Position numbers and translations under genes: made by a program
Notes under the pieces: generated by a model
Seen by the model: the letters and a program-made list of their open reading frames with translations, nothing else
Told to the model about the DNA's origin: nothing
Database searches by the model: none
NCBI GenBank assembly: GCA_021464415.1
Contig: JAKCWG010000742.1
Location: 186,001-250,000 of the forward strand
Reading direction: 5' to 3'
Origin: Lonicera japonica
Lineage: Eukaryota; Streptophyta; Magnoliopsida; Dipsacales; Caprifoliaceae
DNA: 64,000 nt
In this document: piece by piece, positions 34,505 through 45,909 of the stretch
Position numbering within the stretch: position 1 is the first letter of the stretch
Layout: each line of letters begins with the position of its first letter

Positions 34505-35166
34505 TCTTATATTAACATCTCTCTTGCATTAAATGCAGGCAGAGGGGTACGTGGGCAGGTGGGTAGGCAGCGGGGCAAGTGAACCATTGATTGATTGTGG
34601 CGCTCGATATCTCGATACACGCAAAACAAACATTTAAGACATGATACAAACTCTTATAAATCAAAATTAGCTCCAAATGAAATGCCCTTAAATGAAAATT
34701 AACGTTTTTAAAAATTAACGTTAACGACAAGTGCGATGCACGGATGTTTAATAAATATGAAATTTTAATAGCATTTATCTTGATAAATTTGTTAAATAAT
34801 TGACTTAAATATGTTGTGTACGGAAAAGAAAATAAATATTGCCTTCGTTTAAAGGTAATTTTACAACTTTTACTTTGTTATTTTCAAAAAAACATTAATG
34901 TCAATCTAAAATGGTTGATAATATAACTCATTTATTATGACAATTTGAAAATAAAACTATTAATTTTAACAATTATTTAAAAAATAATATAATAAATGAT
35001 GCTACTTCAGTATTATAATAATAATAATTTTTTTATTATTGAGAATATAAAAAATCAATTAATAAGTAATTAATATTACTACAATTAGGAATATAAAAAA
35101 AATAATTAATATATCTATAATATATAGTATAGGTAATAATTATAATAAATAATATAATTATTTATT

Positions 35167-35705
35167 ATTTGGCACGCAAACGATAAATGAATGGCGATGT
35201 AGCCCCGTTTGGTGCTTTGGCACTCAAACGATGGATGAGCAGAGCGATGGTACCTGGTTTGGTGCTTTGGCACTAAAATGATCGATGAGCTGGGTGATGG
35301 AGCTCGGTTTGGTGTTTTGGCACTCAAACGATGGATGAGCAGGCCATGGATCCCGGTTTGGTGCTTCGACTAGCAAACGATGAATGAGCGGGGCGATGGG
35401 GCCTGGTCTGGTGCTTCAGTACACAAACAAATGATGAGAGGGGCGATGGAACACGGTTTAGTGTTTTGACATGCAAACAAATGATGAGAAGGGCGATGGA
35501 GACTAGTTTGGTGCTTCGGCACGCAAATAAATGATGAGAGGGGCGACGGAGCTCGGTTTGTTGTTTTGACAAGCATATGATTAAAGAAAGGGGCGATGGG
35601 CCCGATGCAGTGTTTTGACATGCATATGATTAAAGAAAGGGGCGATGGGCCCGATGCAGTGTTTTGACATGCATATGATTGAAGAAAGGGGTGACGGGCC
35701 CCAGT
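35167..35705. repeat. Minisatellite of ~50-60-bp units (unit 2)
   Basis: It is the same family as 27,786-28,215, with about ten units. The last part contains 49-bp units that are almost perfect copies (GGGCGATGGGCCCGATGCAG at about 35,590 and 35,639), so it expanded after the array formed. Overlapping minus-strand ORFs are repeat artefacts. Confidence 0.85.
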
Positions 35706-38700
35706 GTCGTGTATGACTTAGATGAATGAATTTTTTTTCTCTTTTTTTAAAGTGCCGAAGAGGCGATACAGTGTATGACTTGCATGAATATTTTTTTTCT
35801 TTTTTTTTGTTTTAAAATGTCGAATATGCGATGCAATGTATGATTGCATGAATTAATTTTTTTAAAAAATACCGGAGTGGTGATGCAGTGCATGACTTGT
35901 GAAATAAATTAAATATGGCACGTTTGGTCCAATGTTATGAATGAGTGAATAATGTGGCAATTAGCCCATGTTTTAAATGAATTGACAATTAGCCGAGTGT
36001 AATGAATGAATGGTGTGGCCGTTAGCCCAGTTTATTGAATGAATTAATGCATGATTTGGCAATTAGCTGTTTTTTAAATGGTGATGCCATGTCCTGGCGA
36101 ATGAGATAAAAATGTATGTATTTACCTCTACTTACCTGTGATGTTTAAGAAATCCGACGCCCTCGCAGAGCAATTAAGCGACTAAAGTAAAGAAACACGT
36201 TCGTATGCAATAGTAATAATATCAAGACAAGAAACATCACATTTACAAATGATTGTTGGAATCACATGCTGATTACTTCTGTTGAAGTTCGAAAGGTATC
36301 TCACATCTCTCGAGATGATGAAATCTTGAAATGATTGATTCAATGTTTGTTATTTTGAAAGAATTCAATTATTTATCGCATGCGAATTGGCGTGATTGAT
36401 TTTTGAAAGAATTTTAAATTTGTTTTTTTTAACACTCGAATTGACGTGAAACTCCCTTTTGAAGGTAATTTGCTTATTTTATTAAATGTACGCGAATTAG
36501 TGTGAGAAAAATTTAAAAGAATTTGAATTTTTAAGAAAACAAAATTGTGATTCAATTATGATTATAATTTTTAAAAATTTTCGTTTAAAGAAAGCGAGAG
36601 GGCACATATATTTTTAAAGAATGCGAGTTCTGTATAAATAATTCCTCACAATATATATATGTATATGTTTCTAACACACGGTATTTGTCATTGCATCTGT
36701 TTCAAATTAAATGTATCACAAAAGCAAAAACTTTATTAAAAATTATCTATGACAAATTTGTATTCTTACAATTTAAATCGATCAAGAGGGTGTTAGGGTG
36801 GTCAGTGGTGGATGGTGATGTCTTCATAGATGTCCATTCCTTTTCTCGTACGGTATATGTCTTAATTTACACAATATCTGTCACCGGTAATACTTCAGAT
36901 TATATTAACGGTGTCATCTGGATACCATACTATGCATCTCGCGTTACATAATTTGTTGTAAATTATGTTCTTGTTTTGTCCATTTGATTTATTGTTTGGG
37001 CTCCGGCCTTCTTTAGATGAATTAATTTATAAAGTTCATGCAATCCATATAACTGAATATTTAGTTTTGCTAGATGTGAATTACTAAATAAATTAAATCT
37101 TATAAGTCACGTTAAAATATGAATCTTATACATTCCATTCCATATGATTGAACATATTTACTTATTTCAGTTAGATGTGAAATACTAAATAAATTAAATG
37201 TCACAAGTCCAATTATATTAGGAATCCTACTATTTAGGAAAGTCTCATTAAAGCATGAATTATGTACATATATGAAAACTGGTTCTTTTCTATCTATAAA
37301 AGTGTATAATACCTATCAAAGTATCAATTTGAAGGAGAAGAACCACTTTCCAACAAGAAGAAACGTGATCTCTAAAAAATTTGCAGCGGCAATAGCTGGA
37401 GAATAGTAACCTAATTACCTAATATTACTTGATGTGCGTAAAGTCTGCTAATAGTCCGGAGATCCCATGCGGTAAATATGTAAATTCTTGTATGTTATGA
37501 CTACATACAATTAATGTATGTTTATACACAATTACATTTAAATTTAATCAATTAATTTACACTCATTTGAATCAAACATAATGTTGCCAAAGAAAAAAAG
37601 AACTGTAAATAGAGGATTTTTTGTACTGAAACCTCTAATGTTCTTTACTCATGAACCTAACGAGATATCTCACTTCTCCATGAATGTAGCTCGAAACAAA
37701 CTTTTGCTCAAATTTTATTCCATTTTTATTGTGGGTGGTGCATCCCCTTTGTCATCCTGAATTGGTCAAAAATTAGAGTTACTTCCGGGGAAAAATTAAG
37801 AGCAATGCCATGGAAGATCTAATCCAGAGCGATTGAGGTTGTAGTTCAGCCTGTATTTTGTTTATATTGTGAGGTATACAATATGATAAATTTTCAATTT
37901 TAACTCACTCCAAAAGAATTCTAGGTCCGTAAAAGAATCATAAAACTCAGTGGCTGACAACGAACAATATAAAGAAGTTATGTTATATAAAACCTTCCAA
38001 GCAATTCCAGTCATTCAACCATAGTAAAATAACACGCTCGATTCCATGAAATGATTCCATGAATTTTTTTTTCCTTTGTTTACCTTTTTTCCAATCAAAT
38101 AAAGCCATGGGCTTAAGAATCAAAAAGAATATTTACCTCGAGATAACATAACAACTAATTCAGAAAATTAACAAATTAGCTCAATCACAGAGCTCGATCA
38201 CACCTGTGACTAGGGAGTAGATAAGTTAACTGGGTTGGTGACTTGACATCCCAAGACCTAGACCCAATTTGATTTTTGGAATTCTAATTCCCTCGGTTCA
38301 CTTCATAAAAGAATGAATGCTTGTGTTTGATTATTGTCCGTACGAAAAACAAAGAAAATAAAATTTAAGTCAAGTCATTGATGATGTCTATCAATGGAGT
38401 CACATAAGTCCGGATGAACAATTTTAATATGTTTATGTCCGAACTCGAACCAAAGTGATATACAATTCATATGCCCAATCTTATTCTATATTTTATCACA
38501 GGTTTTAGGCCACAGTTCATAGACGGAGATAATTAACTTACGAGCAAGAATTTTGGACTTTGATTCAAGGAATCGGTGACTTTTGACAATTTTATATTTT
38601 TTATACTATATTAATCTCTCGTTTTTGACTTATTTCAAGCCTAAATTAAAATTTTGATTAAACACATATGTACATAATTGGTTGGGCCCGAATTTAAATA

Positions 38701-38871
38701 ACAGTCTAACTTAATCCTCTCTATCTTTATGGATTGGCCCAAAGTTAATACTAAAATGTGGTCTAAAATTTCGATTAGTTTCTGGAATAAACAGAGACCA
38801 GCCTTAACAAACATTGCAGCATATCTCAAAAAAGATTGTACAAGATCAAAAGAGGATGACAAGGATATTGC
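35706..38871. other. Unit 2: non-coding tail
   Basis: Collinear with 28,215-31,370. It includes two GATGCAGTGTATGACTT-type repeats, the single ~330-bp block (36,113-36,440) and AT-rich DNA. The + strand ORF 38,729-38,935 (MDWPKVNTKMWSKISISFWN...) runs into the hairpin and ends FFGSSYIGI, like exon 2 of copy 2 on the other strand. Its unit 1 counterpart contains a stop, so I do not call a gene. Confidence 0.5.
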
Positions 38872-39643
38872 TATATATTTCATTCAGCTTTTCAATCCTT
38901 ACAATTTCTTTGGCAGTTCATACATAGGCATTTAAGCCTAAAAAAAATCAAATTTAGCTTTTCAATTCTTACAATTTCTTTGGCAGTTCATACATAGGCA
39001 TTTAAGCCTAAAAAAACCAAAAGGTTTTTCCTATACATATATGCATATATATGTATATCAAAATTAAAAAACCTTAAATTTGTTCATCAAATGAACAACA
39101 CCAAGGAATTTCTGCTCCGTCGGAACAAACCTAAAATAAAAATCAGAAAGCACATAATACTTTAGAATCCTTTTAACTTTGACTCGTCTCACAAATTTAA
39201 TCAGTTTCATTTCCCGAAATCTCAGCTTCTGCTTGAGGCACTTTTCACGATTTGGATCAGAAACTGATTCAAATATACAATCCTGATCATTAGTATAAAT
39301 AGCCTCCAGAATCACATTAACATTGGACTTAAAGGCAATTTCGGCAATGTTTAAGTCCAATGCTAATGTGAATACTAATGTGATTCTGGAGATTATTTAT
39401 ATTAATGATCAGGGTTGTATATTTGAATTAGTTTTTAATCCAAATCGTGAAAAGTGCCTCCAATAAAGACTAAAGTTTCTTAAAAAAAACTGATTAAATT
39501 TGTTGGACGAGTCAAAGTTGAAAGGCCTCTAAAGCACAATGTGGTTTTTGACTTTTATTTTAGGTTTGTTCTGAGAGAGCAAAAGCTCCTTGGTTTTGTT
39601 CATCTGATGAATAAATTTCAAATTTAAGGTGTTTTTAATTTTG

Positions 39644-39681
<38 letters not shown>

Positions 39682-39785
39682 AAATGTATGGGAAAAACCT
39701 TTTATTTTTTTGAGGCTTAAATGCCTATGTATAAACTGCCAAAGAAATTGTAATGATTGAAAAGCTAAATGAAATATATATATTT
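38872..39785. repeat. Foldback hairpin 2, homologous to hairpin 1
   Basis: It has the same architecture and almost the same loop (GCAATTTCGGCAATGT, about 39,334-39,349). The left arm carries the 98-codon ORF on the minus strand (39,064-39,360). The right arm (about 39,355-39,620, + strand) carries the mirrored sequence, now with a stop and a frameshift. The right arm contains an AT microsatellite (39,648-39,676). Confidence 0.9.
39064..39360 (-). pseudogene. Unrecognised 98-codon ORF on the left arm of hairpin 2
   Basis: MDLNIAEIAFKSNVNVILEA, then DCIFESVSDPNREKCLKQKL and FVRRVKVKRILKYYVLSDF. It is open over the same 98-codon length as the copy at 31,557. The peptide is conserved between hairpins but has no recognised family. 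Confidence 0.35.
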
Positions 39786-39789
39786 CGGC

Positions 39790-40357
39790 AATGTTTATCC
39801 CAGAAATTACCGACTTAGGGAACTCCTCCGAGGAGAATGAAAATTCCTTAACCACCTGGTTATCATAATACCCATTCTGCAATGCTTCTTTTGAGCCGCC
39901 TTCAACTTCTGTGCAATAAATTTTGAATCGCACCGGTAGTTGCTTTGCCATGGGCCTTTTGATGTTTTTGTAAATGCAGACCAAAGCAAATGCGCCTCAA
40001 GTGCACACTCATCGACATCTGTTACATGCATAAATCTCTCCAAGCCATGTAACCACCAACAAGAATTATAAAACAAGAATAAATATTATATTATTGTAAA
40101 ATACAACACTAATAACTACTTTCAAAATATTAAGAAAATAAAACAAAGTAAAAAAAACCTGGCATTAATAAATGTAGGCCGGGGCCTCCGATCAAGAGAA
40201 CTTCCATAAGTTAAGACAACAGGATTTGAAAACAAAGATGAAAATACCAAAAACTTAACTAAAAATTGAGAGTTCACTCATAATAAAATGGTGGGAACAG
40301 AAGATAATGACAAAAAGGGAACAGTAGAGAATGACGAAAATTTGGACAACGTATCCA
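39790..40357 (-). pseudogene. Unrecognised two-exon gene, array copy 3
   Basis: Exon 1 begins at ATG 40,357 (MDTLSKF) but has an in-frame TGA where copies 1 and 2 read Gly in PTISLGVNSQ. The exon end ...NAR|GTTTTT keeps a GT donor near 40,159. Exon 2 (about 40,060-39,790) reads HGLERFMHVTDVDECALEAH and TSKGPWQSNYRCDSKFIAQK. It then has a small frame-shifting loss (AAQKKHC against AAEKEAL) and lacks about 160 bp of the 3' part present in copy 2. Confidence 0.5.
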
Positions 40358-41314
40358 TAAAAAAAATGAAACTGTCTGAGCAAATAAAGACTATGTTTAT
40401 AGACAGCGGAAAGATTCAATTTACTCGAAGGCTTTAGGCATGTACATCTGGGCTAGTTGGTTAGCGATGGGCCTAGTTATCCTTGGGCCTATAGACTTTG
40501 GAGCCTGATTTATTAACTAAATATTATTTAATAACAAACAATTGTTTTAAAATATAAAAAAATACAAAACAAAAAGAATAAACACGTATTACAAATAACT
40601 AGATGATACATTATAATATATTATGTTCTTTAAATAAATAAACAAATAAACAAAATATTACATCATTATAGATAAACAAGATCTTTACCCAAGACAAAAG
40701 GTTAATAACTGCAATTAAGAGAAGATCTTTTACATTTTTTTAAACTTGACATTTTTAAGAATAAAAAATTATCAATTTCTATTTTTCATATTACATAAAA
40801 CAAATGCATTACGGTGATCAAATACACCATAACTTTTCCTTTTTTTTACACTATTGATGGTAGTAATTTTAAAATATTGAAATAATTAAAGCACTAAAAA
40901 TTATTGGACGGAAAAAATCTTTAAGGATTAGATGTATAAAGGTTTTGCAACGAGTGGAACAAAAACCTACAAACATCCAATTTGGAATTAAAAAAAAAGA
41001 TCTTTACTAGGAATGTTCGACTTGGCTTTCGTGCACCTTAAAACTTTTGCTCACAAAATATTTGCATTTTCAAGTATTTCGGAGGGTAAAAAAAATACAA
41101 TTCATTTTTACCGTCATCACACTACTTTTAAAACTATGTATTAACAGAACGCATGGTGACAAAAATAAAAACCAATGAAATTTTTTTGTAGTAGCTAGCC
41201 GTCGGCAAAAGAAGAACGTTGACAAGAATAAAAATAAAGTGGAAGAACTCATCTTTAGCTGTAGAGCAAATTAATGTTGAGGTTAAAATGGTAGAGGAGA
41301 AGGGCAAATCTTAT
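39833..41314. repeat. Tandem array unit 3, left part
   Basis: Collinear with 25,434-27,110 and 32,469-34,504, but lacks about 0.55 kb (between equivalents of 33.92 and 34.47 kb). It is broken at 41,314 by the MULE and continues at 55,159. Confidence 0.85.
41306..41314. repeat. Left 9-bp target duplication of the MULE
   Basis: AAATCTTAT, matching AAATATTAT at 55,159-55,167 with one change, and identical to the empty sites in units 1 and 2. Confidence 0.85.
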
Positions 41315-41570
41315 GGGTAATTTGGTACCAATTTTTAATTTAATTGGTATTTTAATACCTATTTTGTTAGTTGACCATTCACCTATGTTAATAATGGTAT
41401 TTGTAGACCATAATACCTCTGATGGCCTTATATGCAACACCAAATGAATATGACCTTTTGAGAGCAAAAATATATCTGTTTGGCAATTATCCTGCCTTAT
41501 AAATAGAATCACATGCCCATTCAACCACACAATCCATTCAAACACCAATACACATCATAAAACAATTTGA

Positions 41571-42011
41571 ATGCAAGCATTTTCAATAATGGGAAGTGGA
41601 AAACAACAATGCAATTATGATCAAATAATTTGCCAACTGTGTGACAAACATGGCCACATAGCAACACAATGCCTTATTTTCACCAAAATTGTTCAAGCTG
41701 CTGCTCAAAGTTCAAGTGCTGCTCAAAGTTTAAATTGCTGCTTTCATTGTGAACAAAGTGGTCACTGGGCAAAAGATTGCCCTTAGAAAACATCAAACTG
41801 TCCAGTAGGTTGTGGTGTAAGAAAGCTCTTGACTTCCACAAGAGAATGAAATAAAGGTAAAAAGTTTCTAAAATGTACGAAATCTGAAAATTTTGAATGG
41901 TTGAAAGATGCAATGAAACATGAGACAAGGAGCAGCAACATAAGGGTGAAGATAGAGGTTAATTTAGATGACTTGTACAATTCATATGAGAACAAGATGA
42001 AGTTTCCATAG
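41571..42011 (+). pseudogene. Zinc-knuckle plus zf-GRF-like ORF carried by the MULE
   Basis: From ATG 41,571 a single frame runs to TAG 42,009-42,011 with two internal stops, TAG 41,784 and TGA 41,847. It encodes two CCHC knuckles (CQLCDKHGHIATQC, residues about 22-35, and CFHCEQSGHWAKDC, about 57-70; both CX2CX4HX4C). After the first stop comes CPVGCGVRKLLTSTRE, then after the second KGKKFLKCTKSENFEW, the pattern of a zf-GRF zinc finger. Such domains bind nucleic acid. The ORF is convergent to the transposase. It may be a captured host gene or an accessory ORF of this MULE family. It is broken here. Confidence 0.65.
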
Positions 42012-42253
42012 AATATGCATTGTAATAGCATTCAATATATGTACCACAATTGGATTACACATTAACTAGCAAAAGAACATAGTCCAACTGTGTTACACAC
42101 CAAAAAATTGTAGTAACATTTAATGTCTACATGTATATATATATATATATCAATTGGATATTTGCAAAATAAGACCTAACTAAGTGACATATTAATAAAA
42201 AAAATGTTTTCATAAGTTCCATTACTACATATGTAAACTTTTATCAACCCTAT

Positions 42254-43586
42254 TTAATTCCTTTCCATAATTGTAGTTGTCAACTTGTGGAGTATGAATT
42301 GAACCTGGGTTATAAGTTCTTGAACTGGGTGGATAGAACACCTTTCTTCTAGCACCCCTTCTTCCTCTTCCTCTTCAGATCCTCCCCTTCTTGTAGATCC
42401 TCTACCTCTTCCTCTCAGTTGTAGGACTGTTGGAATAGTAATTGCAGGTCTGAAAGCCCCCCCAACTCCTTCTGCTTCAGTCTTTCTTTTTCCTTTAAAA
42501 TAATTAATAATGCTACTAAAAGTGGTTAGATTAAAATAGTTATAAACGTTACTAAAAGTAGTTGGATTATAAATGTTAGTAATTAGAAATGCATTCAATT
42601 AATGTTACCTCTAACTAGTGGAGCAACTGGCCTTTTGTAGGTCTTTTTATTGTGGCCAAAATTCTGACATTTCCCATATTTCTTCCTCCCATTGTTCTTT
42701 TCTGGAAGTACTTCATCCCTCCCTTTAAGTCTGTTGTTTCTAGGTCTCCCAAGAGGCCTATACAGTGGCGGAGGAAGAACTTGGTCTTTGGGCTGCAAAA
42801 TAAGAACACCCTTGTTATGCTGATAGTTAATAAATCACAAAACAACAAATGAAGTAATTACTACCTTTTTCCAGCATTTGGAATCTTCAATTGGAGTTAT
42901 ATAAACTTGATATGCTGCCTTATATGCATCAACAGTGAAGTAATTAATATAGAACTTGCAATTGTTGAAAGTAAACAATTAATGAAGCAATAACTTGAAA
43001 TATAAATGAATGAGAGAATGAAGTAATTGCTTGTCCCATTGTTCTCTCTTTGGCTGAATGATAGCCATGGCATGCACACAAGGCATCCCAGATATCTGCC
43101 ACACCTTACAGCTGCAGCCTTGTTCTTTTAAGTCCACTATCCAACTAGTTCCATTTATATCAATAGATACATGCATCTAATCAGTGGTACCCTCTGTAGT
43201 ATAGTACATGTACTGTTTCTCTAATTTCTTAATTTCTTTCTCAACCCTAGGAACAACTTTTTTACCCCCATCTCATCCCTACCCTTTATCCTTCTCCTAT
43301 ACATCAATGACATGACCATACACTGGTATTTCTGAATTAGTCTAACTAATGGTATGTCCATCAAGTCAAGTATCATATTGTTGAATGACTCTGAAAAATT
43401 ATTGGTGATGTGCTCACATTTGCATGTGTTATGTCAAAATATGCCCTAACCTAAGCTTCTTTGTCATTATCCTTACTATATAACCAAAAATAAGCAGACA
43501 ACTCATCCTTGTAAATCTGTTTCATCCAATTATCATGTTCTTCAATCTTGTATGAATTAGCAGCACCCCAGCTTAAGGGTTACAAG
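42254..43586 (-). pseudogene. MULE transposase (mudrA-like), C-terminal half
   Basis: This is the continuation of the transposase beyond the retrotransposon. In transcript order: WMKQIYKDELSAYFWLYSKD (about 43,450-43,540), CKCEHITNNFSESF (about 43,390-43,430), then the SWIM zinc finger CSCKVWQISGMPCVHAMA (about 43,065-43,120; CxC...CxH). After a gap that looks like an intron follow GRPRNNRLKGRDE and a decayed zinc knuckle (KCQNFGHNKKTYKRP, last Cys replaced) at 42,610-42,750, and a low-complexity tail (GRGRGSTRRGGSEEEEEE, about 42,340-42,410). Several frame changes occur. Confidence 0.8.
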
Positions 43587-45860
43587 TGTAACACCCCCGC
43601 CTTAACTGTGCAAGATAACACTTGTAATTATGACCTGGAGAATTACTAACCCATCTTAGTAGGACTAAGACAGGCGTATAAGAAGAATATATATCAACGA
43701 CAACATATAAAATAAGCAATGACAAGCATTGGGTGCAAAAATGATACTATAACTGATAAGCATGCATCATAGATATACATGGTATGCATTATATGAACAA
43801 TAAAAATATATAGACAGTCCTCGGGCTAGCTGTGGCTTTTCGGACTAGCACATCTACTATAAAAATGAACCGTAGTATCAGAGCCTTCTACTTCGTCCCC
43901 GAACCCATCGTCTCTTTGTCCCCCTAGGACTCGTGAGTACCCGAAATAGTTTAAAGAAATGGGGTGAGCTATATGCTCAGTAGGGGTAGGTAGTCACATA
44001 CAAAACATAATTCAGTTTAAAACCATATGTTCATTTTATAATGCATGCATATGCCAATTCAGGTTACCCCCCTTATGTCAACCTTAGAGCCACATAGCCA
44101 TAATATATCCATACTGAACCGGAGTATAGCAAAGGCCTGACCGCCCGAGAAAAAATCCGACAATGATCATATATTGGCCCATCGGCCTTAGAGTATATCA
44201 ATCGATCATAATTAATTTTGACCACATGTCCACTAATAGTAAGATAATCAAAAATCCATTAGTGCCTTACCGTTGTCTAGATTTTTAGGCTACACACCGC
44301 TGGCTCTAGACAGCCGACACGTTGCTGCCCTCCGGAGGTTTAGAGATTTTCAACCCAAGAGCACCAGGCCGTACTTATTTTCCATCTCGGTAGGCACATA
44401 TCAATACATCATCCCTTCACAATCGGAGGGCCACAATAGAATCATATACGGGTCTATATCACATCCAGAATAAGATCATAACGAGTTTTCATCATCATAA
44501 TAATCATCAAGAGAAATACGCCCATATGTTAAGCCATAAGAATGATCCACATATGCCGAGAATCCTTCAAGTATTTGGTTAACACTATAATAATATGCAT
44601 GATATGCAAAACATGTTATTTCATGGATACTAAGCAATTTATGCCATATCCACTCCCATAACTCTCACATCATATCCCTTGGTATGTAAAAGTCGTCAAT
44701 AACCCAGTTTATCCGCAAACAACATTTACAGCACCAAAGGATACCACATATAGCTCAAATAACACTTATTAGCAAGTGTATATGGCATATCTTGCATCAA
44801 ATCGAGCCATCACAATTTTATAAGTCATAAAAATAGCATGAACACTTTAATATTCAAGTTTTTCAAGCAATTAATAATCATGAACAACGATTATTGACTA
44901 ATAAAAATATATTATCTAGTTTTGAAAGCCATAGAACCCCTACCTCGTGTTTATTAACAGTATAAAAGGAAGAAAGAAGAAAAGTCAATCTCCCCCAAAG
45001 GAATTCCAAGGAATAAGATGATGGATAGTGAAGTTGAAGATAATTCGGATGATTTTGAGCTTTTATTTTAGATTGATGTTGAAAAATGAGTAAGAATCAT
45101 TCAAAGAACCACATTTATCTCTCTCTAGAGTCCACAAGTTGATAGGAGTGAGTTTGGGTCGAGTTTTGTGTGTTATGGTGATAAATGGTGAGAAAGTGAG
45201 GTTAAAACTTTAGAAAATTCGACACCCATGGCTCCAAGATCGATTTTAGACCTCCCAAGATAGATCTTGGGGCTCTCAGCCAAAGATTATGACACAAAGG
45301 GCTCCAAGATCGATCTTGGACCTCCCAAGATCAATCTTGTGAACTCTCCGCCAAAGATGATTTCACAGCACTAACCACTGTTGGTATTTTGGTCATAACT
45401 CCTTGCTCGGAACTCGGATTTGGGTGATTTTTATGTCCACGAAAAGGTAATTCAAAGATATACAACTTCCTAAGAGGAAGTTTCCCTAAATTATGGATAG
45501 ATTATTTCCAGAATTTTGACAAAGACAGAGCTCTGCCGAAGCATTACCGAATGACCAGAATTTAACGATAGACCTACTTTGCGCCCTATTTTGACCCACA
45601 AGGAGTACGAATTAGCTTTCAGTCAGAACATAAAAGTTGTAGAATTATACAAATACTAGATACATTAGTGAACAAAATCTTAATCGGATAAGGAACGAAA
45701 AAATTACGATAGCTCAAAGTTAGCCATAATTCACAAACCGCAAAAAACCAAAACTTCCTATTTACCAACCGAAATAGATTCGGACCACCCGAATCACCAA
45801 ACGATCATTCACATGTGTATAAAGGGGATAAAATAATATAATTAAATACATGATGTCACA
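43587..45860 (-). repeat. 3' LTR of the Tekay-like element (2,274 bp)
   Basis: Starts TGTAACACCCCCGCCTTAAC and ends ...CATGATGTCACA. It carries an extra 70-bp copy at 45,231-45,370 that the 5' LTR lacks. The first ~245 bp differ from the other LTR at about 19 positions by eye (~8%). The + strand ORF at 44,273-44,473 is incidental. Confidence 0.93.
45231..45370. repeat. 70-bp tandem duplication in the 3' LTR with a 16-bp palindrome
   Basis: GCTCCAAGATCGATTTTAGA at 45,231 and GCTCCAAGATCGATCTTGGA at 45,301 start two copies. The second includes the perfect palindrome CCAAGATCGATCTTGG. The 5' LTR has one copy near 52,130-52,195. Confidence 0.88.
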
Positions 45861-45871
45861 ATCTCTCCCAC
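45861..45871 (-). promoter_or_regulatory. Polypurine tract of the Tekay-like element
   Basis: On the minus strand GTGGGAGAGAT lies directly before the 3' LTR (TGTGACATCATG). It is the expected plus-strand primer. Confidence 0.75.
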
Positions 45872-45909
45872 TAAATAAAATTTCGTCCTCGAAATTTAGA
45901 TATTACATA

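Larger units (their letters stand above)
32469..39832. repeat. Tandem array unit 2 (~7.4 kb)
   Basis: Collinear with unit 1 from the gene to the second hairpin. Differences seen: the 35-bp minisatellite at 34,241-34,345, a single copy of the ~350-bp segment, and a longer 49-60-bp minisatellite. The junction with unit 3 is marked by GGGAACTCCTCCG followed by GAATG.AAATTCCTT.ACC. Confidence 0.9.

Noticed and set aside
44273..44473. 66-codon + strand ORF inside the 3' LTR
   Set aside because: Opposite strand to the element and not preserved as an equivalent ORF in the other LTR.
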